13,876 nucleotides of DNA from an uncultured Eubacteriales bacterium (GTDB taxonomy: Bacteria; Bacillota; Clostridia; Oscillospirales; Oscillospiraceae): contig CAJKNS010000032.1 of NCBI GenBank assembly GCA_905201305.1, positions 1 through 13,876 of the forward strand, given 5' to 3'. Made by a program: the position numbers and the translations under genes. The notes below the pieces were generated by a model that ran no database searches, had not been told where the DNA came from, and saw nothing but the letters and a program-made list of their open reading frames with translations. Positions 6,558-12,560 of this stretch are shown here, one piece after another (the first letter of the stretch is position 1; each line of letters opens with the position of its first letter).

Positions 6558-6588
6558 TGTGGTTCTCCTTCGGGAGGACCACATTTTT
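6558..6588 (+). terminator. hairpin with UUCG loop and T-tract, facing plus
   Basis: TGTGGTTCTCC (6558-6568), loop TTCG and GGAGGACCACA (6573-6583) form an 11-bp stem with one G-T pair, followed by five T. It has all the parts of an intrinsic terminator on the plus strand, yet no plus-strand gene precedes it. It may insulate the parB-like promoter from antisense transcription, or act as a leader structure on the minus strand. Confidence 0.6.
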
Positions 6589-6614
6589 CTGGAACCCGTT
6601 CCCAATTTCGACAA

Positions 6615-6649
6615 ATTATAGTAGCATATTTTTCTAGAAATGCTATAAT
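6615..6649. promoter_or_regulatory. back-to-back promoters of the MATE and parB-like genes
   Basis: On the plus strand an extended -10, TGCTATAAT (6641-6649), precedes the parB-like gene. On the minus strand TATAAT (6620-6615) precedes the MATE gene. The 24 bases between the boxes hold the perfect palindrome TTTCTAGAAA (6631-6640), a plausible site for a shared regulator. Neither promoter has a convincing -35 element. Confidence 0.6.
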
Positions 6650-6698
6650 ATGGATATCAAAAGTCGTCGGGGAGGACGGCTTTGGGGAGGAATACCAT

Positions 6699-7478
6699 AT
6701 GGCTTACGGAATCAGTCCGGAAGGTCGGGTGCTGTATTTGCCGGTGCATCTTTTGCATCTGGGGCAGGCGGGCAGGGGAAAGCCCACTGCACTTTTGCAG
6801 GAGCTGGCGGCAAGCATTGGAGAAGTGGGAATTCTCCAGCCTCTGACCGTCCGAAAAAACGGCGACGGTTATCTGGTGGTATCCGGAAATCGGCGGCTGA
6901 TGGCAGCAAGGATGGCGGGACTTGGGGAAGTCCCCTGCCTGCTGCTCAGCGTGGACTCGGTAGATGCAGAGCTGATTGCGCTCACCGAGAATTTACAGCG
7001 GGAGGACCTTCTCTACTTTCAGGAGGCGGAGTACCTTCAGGCGTATTTGATGCACAGCGGCTTAACCCAGGCACAGGCAGCAAAGCGGCTGGGACGCTCG
7101 CAGTCTGCCATTGCCAATAAGCTTCGGCTGCTGCAGCATACGCCAAAGGTCCGCTCTGCCCTGATGGAGCACAATCTGTCCGAGCGCCATGCCCGGGAGC
7201 TGCTGCGGGTCCATGGGGAGGACCAGCGGCTGGCGGTCATTGAGGAGCTGTCCCGGCGCAATTTCAGCGTTGCCCAGACATCGCGCTACATCGACACACT
7301 GGAAGCCCAAAGCGCCATTTCCGGTCCTGCCCGCTATCGCCGCAGGGAAACCCGGCTGGTACTGGAACGGGTGGCAAGAGACGCCGCGCTTCTGCGGGTA
7401 GCAGGGGTTCCGGCACAAATTCAGCGCCAGGATACTCCGGATGAAATCATCCTGACCCTGCGGATTTCGGAACCTTGA
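6699..7478 (+). CDS. ParB/Noc-like chromosome-binding protein
   Basis: The 259-residue protein begins at an ATG with GGGGAGG eight bases upstream. The N-terminal ParB/Srx domain spans about residues 10-105: GILQPLTVRK (44-53), VSGNRRLMAARMAG (61-74; box II, normally GERRxRA) and ENLQREDL (97-104; the ENxQR CTP-site motif). A helix-turn-helix domain follows (GLTQAQAAKRLGRSQSAIANKLRLL, about 121-145), whose SQSxIANKLRLL resembles Noc. The C-terminal 60 residues would hold the dimerisation region. Family members are CTP-dependent DNA clamps that load at parS or Noc sites. No parA/soj gene is adjacent, so this is more likely a stand-alone or Noc-like paralogue than the main ParB. Box II has Asn where the usual Glu sits. 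A short hairpin (6661-6682) lies in its leader. Confidence 0.88.
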   Translation: MAYGISPEGRVLYLPVHLLHLGQAGRGKPTALLQELAASIGEVGILQPLTVRKNGDGYLVVSGNRRLMAARMAGLGEVPCLLLSVDSVDAELIALTENLQREDLLYFQEAEYLQAYLMHSGLTQAQAAKRLGRSQSAIANKLRLLQHTPKVRSALMEHNLSERHARELLRVHGEDQRLAVIEELSRRNFSVAQTSRYIDTLEAQSAISGPARYRRRETRLVLERVARDAALLRVAGVPAQIQRQDTPDEIILTLRISEP

Positions 7479-7502
7479 CTTTGCCTGCATGGCTGGTATA
7501 AT
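7475..7502 (+). promoter_or_regulatory. promoter of the aldose 1-epimerase gene
   Basis: TTGACT (7475-7480) and an extended -10 TGGTATAAT (7494-7502) are 16 bases apart, close to consensus. The -35 box contains the TGA stop codon of the parB-like gene, so the epimerase is independently transcribed. Confidence 0.75.
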
Positions 7503-7536
7503 GGGCAAAGAATTTATTTTAATAGGAGGTTCCACC

Positions 7537-8571
7537 ATGATTACTTCACGTCCCTTTGGCGCCCTTTCCGACGGCACTCCAGTAACCTGTTATCGGCTTT
7601 CCGTTCCCTCCGGGGCTTATGTGGATATTCTGGACTATGGCGCAACGGTGCAGTCTCTGGTGGTGCCGGACCGGAACGGTCAGCTTACGGATGTGATTCT
7701 GGGCTATCCGGATGCCATCGGCTATGAAACCGGCACGTTTTACTTCGGCGCAACGGTAGGACGCCATGCCAATCGAATCGGCGGCGGATGGTTTACTCTG
7801 AACGGAGCCACCTACCGGCTGGAATGCAACAGCGGTCCCAACCATTCCCACGGCGGCTTTCATGGCTTCCACCAACGGATGTTTACCCCGGAGATTTGCG
7901 GCAGCGCCCTGGACATGCACCTCTTTTCTCCGGACGGCGATCAGGGCTATCCCGGCAACCTCCGGCTGACGGTACGATTTACGTTCACGCCAGATTTGGC
8001 GCTGAACATTGATTTTACCGCAGTTTCCGATCAGGACACCGTGGTAAGCCTCACCAACCACTGCTATTTTGACCTGAGCGGCGGACAGGACCCCCTGGGG
8101 CAGCTGCTTTGGATTGACGCAGACCAGTATACGGAAAACGACGAAAACACCCTGCCCACCGGCGTGATTGCTTCGGTTGCCGGGACGCCCTTTGATTTTC
8201 GTCAGCCCAAGCCGGTGGGACATGATCTTGCTGCCCAAAACCGGCAGCTTCGCAACTGCAACGGCTATGACCACAACTACGCTTTAAAAAATGACGGACG
8301 CCCCCAGATAGTTGCCCGGCTTTCCAGTCCCGTCACCGGAATTGTGATGGAGGAAACCACCGATTTGCCCGGCTTGCAGCTGTATTCCGGCAACTTTGTG
8401 GACGCCCCCAACGGAAAGCGTCCCTATGGCTTCCGTTCCGGCGTTTGTCTAGAGGGGCAGTTCTTTCCCAACGCCATGGCGTTGGAGCAGTTTCAGAAGC
8501 CCATTTTGCGGAGGAATGACGAATACCGGCATGTGATCCGCTACCAGTTCAAAACAGAGCTGGAATCGTAA
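7537..8571 (+). CDS. galM: aldose 1-epimerase (galactose mutarotase)
   Basis: The 344-residue protein has the length and motifs of GalM. GATVGRHANRI (71-81) and HSHGGFHGF (103-111) carry the sugar-binding Arg and His. The catalytic acid is His175 in SLTNHCYFDLSG. DHNY (245-248) is a substrate contact. The catalytic base is Glu306 in CLEGQFFPNA, where LETQxxPDA is more common. It interconverts alpha and beta anomers of galactose or glucose in the cytoplasm, feeding the Leloir pathway. The start at 7537 is chosen for AGGAGG-like AATAGGAGG six bases upstream; an upstream ATG in the promoter region at 7489 is rejected. No other galactose gene is nearby, so its exact sugar is uncertain. Confidence 0.93.
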   Translation: MITSRPFGALSDGTPVTCYRLSVPSGAYVDILDYGATVQSLVVPDRNGQLTDVILGYPDAIGYETGTFYFGATVGRHANRIGGGWFTLNGATYRLECNSGPNHSHGGFHGFHQRMFTPEICGSALDMHLFSPDGDQGYPGNLRLTVRFTFTPDLALNIDFTAVSDQDTVVSLTNHCYFDLSGGQDPLGQLLWIDADQYTENDENTLPTGVIASVAGTPFDFRQPKPVGHDLAAQNRQLRNCNGYDHNYALKNDGRPQIVARLSSPVTGIVMEETTDLPGLQLYSGNFVDAPNGKRPYGFRSGVCLEGQFFPNAMALEQFQKPILRRNDEYRHVIRYQFKTELES

Positions 8572-8594
8572 CCAGATTCACCTTGCAGCAAAAT

Positions 8595-8636
8595 ACCGGG
8601 ACTTTGGCAGTTGACCAAGGTCCCGGTTGTATTTCT
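8595..8636 (+). terminator. hairpin terminator after galM
   Basis: ACCGGGACTTTGG (8595-8607) and CCAAGGTCCCGGT (8615-8627) form a 13-bp stem with one G-T pair and a 7-base loop, followed by an interrupted T-rich tract (TGTATTTCTGTTG). The next promoter begins directly behind it. Confidence 0.75.
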
Positions 8637-8637
8637 G

Positions 8638-8666
8638 TTGTTCCCACCCGAATTCTGTGGTACAAT
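8638..8666 (+). promoter_or_regulatory. promoter of the five-gene operon
   Basis: TTGTTC (8638-8643) and an extended -10, TGGTACAAT (8658-8666), are separated by 17 bases. The leader to the ATG at 8703 is about 30 bases. It is the only promoter seen for the genes through radC. Confidence 0.65.
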
Positions 8667-8702
8667 AGAAGATAATCTGTATTGTATCGGAAGGAGCACA
8701 CC

Positions 8703-9068
8703 ATGAGACATCTGATTATTCATCGCCAGCGCGCCCTGATGGGCTTCGGGCTGAGCTACTTTTGCATTTTGGACCAGACCCGCGAGGACTTTCTTGCGCG
8801 GCTGGAAGGACTGAGCCGCGCAGAATGCAATGCCCTGGAGGGTCCCACTCCCATCACCAACGGTCAGACCATAAAGGTTCCCATTGACGGCCAGGCGCAC
8901 ACCTTTCTGATCGCCCTGTATCCCGAGGAAAAGAATATGGTCACCCGGGAAATTCCCGTGCCTGCCGGAACCGAGGATGCGGTATTTGTGATTAAAACGG
9001 ACATGGATATGCGGCGGGGCATTGTGGTTTCCGTGGGTCCCGGTGTCCGCAGCGAAACCGGAGTTTAA
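8703..9068 (+). CDS. hypothetical protein (121 aa)
   Basis: I do not recognise the family. The ATG has AAGGAG seven bases upstream. Residues 1-35 hold a basic start and a hydrophobic helix-like stretch (ALMGFGLSYFCIL) that is too short and interrupted for a clear membrane span. Residues 50-121 look like alternating beta strands (QTIKVPIDGQAHTFLIALYP, TREIPVPAGTEDAVFVIKTD, GIVVSVGPG). No catalytic motif is visible. It is the first gene of the operon and ends 16 bases before the cysteine desulfurase start, so co-expression is likely. Confidence 0.8.
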   Translation: MRHLIIHRQRALMGFGLSYFCILDQTREDFLARLEGLSRAECNALEGPTPITNGQTIKVPIDGQAHTFLIALYPEEKNMVTREIPVPAGTEDAVFVIKTDMDMRRGIVVSVGPGVRSETGV

Positions 9069-9084
9069 AAAGGAGCGTCCTTCA

Positions 9085-10209
9085 TTGGAAATCTATCTTG
9101 ATAACGCTGCCACCACTAAGCCCTGCCCTCAGGCGGTCGATGCCGTTATGGAAGCGCTTACCGACAACTGGGGCAATCCCTCCGCGGTCCATCAGCGGGG
9201 ACTTCGGGCAGAAAAAGCCGTCAAGCACGCCAGAGAGCAGGTGGCGCATACTCTGGGCTGCAATCCCGAGCAGCTGTTCTTCACCTCCGGCGGCACCGAG
9301 GGGGACAACTTCGCCGTATTCTCCGTTGCACAGAAATACCACAAGCGGGGACGCCACATCATCACCACTGCGGTAGAGCACCACGCCATTCTCCATCCCA
9401 TTGGCGCATTGGAAGCCCAGGGCTTTGACGTCACCTATCTCCAGCCCGGTGAGGATGGCACCATTTCTGCCGCGCAGCTTTCTGCCGCCCTGCGGAAGGA
9501 TACCATTCTGGTTTCCATTATGATGGTAAACAACGAAACCGGCGCCGTCAACGACATTGCCCGGCTTGCAAAAATTACCCATCAGAAATCCACCGCCATT
9601 TTCCATACCGACGCCGTACAGGGCTTTTGTAAGATTCCGTTTCGGGCGTCGTCTCTGGGTGCGGATCTCATTTCCATCAGCTCCCATAAGATTCAGGGAC
9701 CCAAAGGCGCAGGCGCGGTGTATGTGGACAAGAAGCTCCATCTGCCCCCGGTGATGTATGGCGGTGGGCAGGAAAAGAACATGCGCTCCGGCACCGAAAA
9801 TGTTCCGATGATTCTGGGCTTTGGCGCTGCCTGCGAGGCTGCCGGAGAACACCTGCCGGAAAAGCTCCGGACCATGGAGCAAAGGAAGCAGCAGTGCCTT
9901 ACACTGCTGGCAAAGGAGGTCCCTCAGGCTGTAATTCTGGGCAGCCATCAGGCACCCCATATTCTTTCTCTGGCAATTCCCGGGGTCCGCTCTCAGGGGC
10001 TCATCGGCTATCTTCAGGAGCAGGGCGTCTATGTCTCCGCAGGCTCTGCCTGTTCCCGAGGACACCGCAGCCATGTGCTGGAGGCAATGGGTCTGGATCC
10101 CCAGCTGATCGACGGCTCCATTCGGGTCAGCACCTGCTTTGACACCACCGAAGCGGATATTTCCGGCTTTGTTGCCGCGCTGAAGGAGGCTGTCCATGGG
10201 CTCACCTAA
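9085..10209 (+). CDS. cysteine desulfurase (NifS/IscS-type, PLP enzyme)
   Basis: The 374-residue protein is a complete class V aminotransferase fold. LDNAATTKP (5-13), SGGTEGDN (68-75) and VEHHA (97-101) shape the PLP pocket. The Schiff-base Lys is K202 in SSHKIQGPKG, RSGTEN is at 234-239, and the persulfide Cys is C323 in SAGSACSRG. It takes sulfur from L-cysteine, giving alanine and an enzyme persulfide for Fe-S clusters, thiamine or tRNA thiolation. The start is TTG with AGGAG nine bases before it; the protein LEIYLDNAATT then begins exactly where relatives begin. No iscU or thiI lies next to it in the window, so the sulfur acceptor is unknown. It overlaps the next gene by 14 bases. Confidence 0.94.
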   Translation: MEIYLDNAATTKPCPQAVDAVMEALTDNWGNPSAVHQRGLRAEKAVKHAREQVAHTLGCNPEQLFFTSGGTEGDNFAVFSVAQKYHKRGRHIITTAVEHHAILHPIGALEAQGFDVTYLQPGEDGTISAAQLSAALRKDTILVSIMMVNNETGAVNDIARLAKITHQKSTAIFHTDAVQGFCKIPFRASSLGADLISISSHKIQGPKGAGAVYVDKKLHLPPVMYGGGQEKNMRSGTENVPMILGFGAACEAAGEHLPEKLRTMEQRKQQCLTLLAKEVPQAVILGSHQAPHILSLAIPGVRSQGLIGYLQEQGVYVSAGSACSRGHRSHVLEAMGLDPQLIDGSIRVSTCFDTTEADISGFVAALKEAVHGLT

Positions 10210-11110
10210 TCGGTTTTCTCATGGAGTCCAACGCTGGACACTGTGCCTTCTTGCACTACTGACGCTGCTTTCCGGCTGTACCATGCCCGCAGGCGTTGGC
10301 GACACCCCTGCAATCCCAGCCATCGAGGCATCGGATTCCGGCTGCTATACCCTGGAAAACCTTCCGGCATACAGCGGCAGTCCCTATGTGGAGCTAAACG
10401 GAAATCAGCCGGACTTTGACGAGAGCCAGTTCAACACCGACTCCTATGAATTCTATACGGATTTGGACCAGTTGGGTCGCTGCGGCGCCTGCTATGCCAA
10501 CATCGGTCAGGACCTGATGCCCACCGAGGATCGGGGCAGCATCAGCTCCGTCCATCCCTCCGGCTGGAAGCAGGCGCAATACGACTGCGTAGAGGGGAAA
10601 AATCTCTATAATCGCTGCCATCTCATTGGGTTTCAGCTCACCGGCGAAAATGCCAATGACCACAATCTGATTACCGGTACCCGATATCTCAATGTAAACG
10701 GCATGCTGCCCTTTGAGGATCAGGTGGCAGATTACATCCGGGAGACAGGGCATCACGTGCTCTATCGGGTCACGCCGGAGTTCCATGACAGTGAGCTGGT
10801 CGCCCGTGGTGTGGAAATGGAAGCCGCCAGCGTGGAGGATGACACCATCCGCTTCCATGTCTACTGCTATAACGTTCAGCCCGGTGTCACCATCGACTAT
10901 GCCACCGGAGAGAGCCGGCTGGACGATTCCGCCGCCCCTTCCTCAGAAGCAGTTTCCAGCTATGTGCTGAATCTCAACAACCACAAATTTCATCTGCCGG
11001 AATGCTCCAGTGTAACGGACATGAATCCGGAAAATCGTAAGGACTATACCGGCTCCCGGGAAACGCTGATTCAAGAGGGCTATAGCCCCTGCGGTCGCTG
11101 CAAGCCCTGA
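10196..11110 (+). CDS. lipoprotein DNA/RNA non-specific endonuclease
   Basis: The 304-residue protein starts with a lipoprotein signal: basic n-region, LCLLALLTLLSGC with lipobox LSGC (Cys28 lipidated). Residues about 55-230 are a beta-beta-alpha-metal nuclease domain of the NUC/EndA type: YNRCHLIGFQLTGENAN (138-154), with His142 as the probable general base, and NDHNLITGTRYLNV (154-167), whose Asn157 would bind Mg2+. Residues 255-304 form a small domain with HLPEC (266-270) and CGRC (299-302), probably a Zn site, a tail often seen on secreted Firmicute nucleases. It should act on the outer face of the membrane to degrade DNA or RNA for nutrition or uptake. AAGGAGG lies six bases before the ATG, inside the desulfurase gene, which it overlaps by 14 bases. 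Confidence 0.9.
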   Translation: MGSPNRFSHGVQRWTLCLLALLTLLSGCTMPAGVGDTPAIPAIEASDSGCYTLENLPAYSGSPYVELNGNQPDFDESQFNTDSYEFYTDLDQLGRCGACYANIGQDLMPTEDRGSISSVHPSGWKQAQYDCVEGKNLYNRCHLIGFQLTGENANDHNLITGTRYLNVNGMLPFEDQVADYIRETGHHVLYRVTPEFHDSELVARGVEMEAASVEDDTIRFHVYCYNVQPGVTIDYATGESRLDDSAAPSSEAVSSYVLNLNNHKFHLPECSSVTDMNPENRKDYTGSRETLIQEGYSPCGRCKP

Positions 11111-11134
11111 GCCAATCATAAGGAGGAACACAAC

Positions 11135-11815
11135 ATGACATACCAGGAAGAGTTTATCGTATTTATGGTCCGGTCCGGCGTGCTGACCTTTGGGGATTTC
11201 ACCACCAAGTCCGGCAGAAAGACCCCTTATTTCATCAACACCGGCAACTATAAAACCGGCGCGCAGGCAGATGCGCTGGGCAGCTACTATGCAGCCTGCA
11301 TCCATGAGCATTTAAGCGAGGCTGGCGGCGCAGACGTGCTGTTCGGTCCCGCCTATAAGGGCATTCCGCTGGTGGTCACCGCAGCAGCCAGCCTGTACCG
11401 GAACTATGGCGAGGATTATCCCTATGCCTTTAACCGGAAGGAAAAGAAGGACCATGGCGAAGGCGGCAATCTGGTGGGTGCAAAAATCAAAGACGGAGAC
11501 CGGATCGCCATTGTAGAGGATGTTGTCACCGCCGGCACTGCCGTTCGGGAAACCATCGCCCTGTTTGAGACCATTGCGCCGGTGAAAATAAATGCACTGT
11601 TTGTCTCCGTGGACCGGATGGAAAAGGGCACCGGCGAAAAGTCCGCGCTGGACGAGCTGCGGGAGGAATATGGCATCGCTGTCTATCCCATTGTCACCGT
11701 CCGGCAGATCATCGACTTTCTCCACAACCGTCCCATCGACGGCAAGGTCTACATTGACGACGCCATGCGGGCACGGATGGAGGAATATCTCCGTCAGTAT
11801 GGTGCCAAGGCATGA
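11135..11815 (+). CDS. pyrE: orotate phosphoribosyltransferase
   Basis: The 226-residue protein shows the PRPP-binding motif AIVEDVVTAGTAVRE (125-139) and the catalytic flexible loop FNRKEKKDHGEGG (99-111), both diagnostic of PyrE. FGPAYKGIPLV (70-80) is the 5'-phosphate/orotate side loop, and SGRKTPYFIN (26-35) is the N-terminal substrate motif. It converts orotate and PRPP to OMP and PPi, step five of UMP synthesis, as a dimer. AGGAGG precedes the ATG, 24 bases after the nuclease stop. Other pyr genes are absent from the window, so it is separated from the usual pyr operon. Confidence 0.96.
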   Translation: MTYQEEFIVFMVRSGVLTFGDFTTKSGRKTPYFINTGNYKTGAQADALGSYYAACIHEHLSEAGGADVLFGPAYKGIPLVVTAAASLYRNYGEDYPYAFNRKEKKDHGEGGNLVGAKIKDGDRIAIVEDVVTAGTAVRETIALFETIAPVKINALFVSVDRMEKGTGEKSALDELREEYGIAVYPIVTVRQIIDFLHNRPIDGKVYIDDAMRARMEEYLRQYGAKA

Positions 11816-12504
11816 CAAAATCCGAAGATGCCGCCGGGGTCCACAGCGGACATCGACAGCGGCTGAAGGATCAGTTTTTAACCCACGGCATGGACCCCAT
11901 TCACGATGTCAATCTATTGGAGCTGGTTTTGTTCTATGCCATCCCCCGGCAGGACACCAACCCCATTGCCCATCGTCTTCTCGACACCTTCGGCTCTCTG
12001 GCAGCAGTGTTTGACGCCACGCCGGAGGAGCTGATGGAGCGCGGCGGGCTCAGCAAAAACGCTGCCACCCTGATTAAGCTGATCCCTGCCGCAGCCCGCC
12101 GGCAGCAGCTATCCCGCAGCTGCTGCCAGCAGATTCTGGATTCCACCCAGAAATGCGGCGACTATCTGGTGCCGTTTTTCTTCGGCGCCACCCAGGAAGA
12201 GGTCTATTTACTGGGGCTGGATGCCAAGTGTAAGGTATTAGGCTGCGTCAAGCTGTCCTCCGGCAGTGTCAACAGTGCCGGACTCAGCATCCGCAAGGTG
12301 GTAGAATGCGCACTGAGTATGAAAGCCTCCTCCGTGGTGCTGGCGCATAATCACACCAGCGGCATTGCAGTCCCCTCTCAGGAGGATGTTCGCACTACAA
12401 AGTCCGTTTCCCATGCACTGGATCTGGTGGGCGTATACCTGGCGGACCATGTGGTGGTTGCCGATGAAGACTATGTTTCCATGGCAGAAAGCGGGCTCCT
12501 TTAA
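11812..12504 (+). CDS. radC: RadC-family JAB/MPN+ domain protein
   Basis: The 230-residue protein begins with the helix-hairpin-helix-like region of RadC (about 30-95, NLLELVLFYAIPRQDTNPIA) and continues into the JAB/MPN+ domain (about 105-230). The metal-site residues are in place: Glu165 in KVVECAL, His179 and His181 in AHNHTSG, Ser189 and Asp192 in PSQED. The usual HNHPSG reads HNHTSG. Members are called DNA repair proteins, but the activity is not established; a metalloprotease or nuclease-type hydrolase role has been proposed. The start overlaps the pyrE stop as ATGA and has only a weak ribosome site, so it is translationally coupled and is the last gene before the terminator. Confidence 0.93.
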   Translation: MTKSEDAAGVHSGHRQRLKDQFLTHGMDPIHDVNLLELVLFYAIPRQDTNPIAHRLLDTFGSLAAVFDATPEELMERGGLSKNAATLIKLIPAAARRQQLSRSCCQQILDSTQKCGDYLVPFFFGATQEEVYLLGLDAKCKVLGCVKLSSGSVNSAGLSIRKVVECALSMKASSVVLAHNHTSGIAVPSQEDVRTTKSVSHALDLVGVYLADHVVVADEDYVSMAESGLL

Positions 12505-12513
12505 ACAGAAAAA

Positions 12514-12560
12514 ATGCAGCAGATCTCACCCTCAGGGATGAAATCTGCTGCATCCTTTTT
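12514..12560. terminator. bidirectional terminator between radC and MATE gene
   Basis: ATGCAGCAGAT (12514-12524) and ATCTGCTGCAT (12543-12553) form a perfect 11-bp stem, extendable by TCA/TGA inside. CCTTTTTATTTT follows on the plus strand, and AAACAGAAAAA on the left becomes a T-run on the minus strand. Confidence 0.9.

Larger units (their letters stand above)
6387..6698. other. divergent intergenic region, 312 bp
   Basis: This gene-free stretch separates the MATE gene from the parB-like gene. It holds the MATE leader (6387-6610), a strong hairpin (6558-6583), two opposed TATAAT boxes (6615-6620 and 6644-6649) flanking a TTTCTAGAAA palindrome (6631-6640) and a small hairpin at 6661-6682 just downstream of the parB-like start of transcription. 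An open minus-strand frame begins in it but runs out of frame into the MATE gene and shows no protein-family features. Confidence 0.7.

Noticed and set aside
6118..6582. Minus-strand open frame starting in the MATE leader.
   Set aside because: Its first part has no recognisable domain and the rest is an out-of-frame reading of the MATE gene. There is no convincing ribosome site before its ATG codons.
7489..7536. Upstream ATG for the aldose 1-epimerase.
   Set aside because: It falls before and in the -10 promoter box, has no ribosome site, and adds residues absent from the family; the ATG at 7537 follows AGGAGG-like sequence.
8940..8953. Sequence matching 11 of 14 positions of the Noc-binding consensus ATTTCCCGGGAAAT, in the 121-aa gene.
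   Set aside because: One such match is expected by chance in a window this size, it lies in coding sequence, and the Noc-like protein's own site is unknown.
9082..10197. Long open frame on the minus strand opposite the cysteine desulfurase (371 codons); similar long antisense frames at 2562-3515, 4860-5855 and 7546-8274.
   Set aside because: They lie opposite well-supported genes, show no family motifs, have low-complexity or Arg/His/Cys-rich composition and no proper ribosome sites. They follow from GC-rich codon use.
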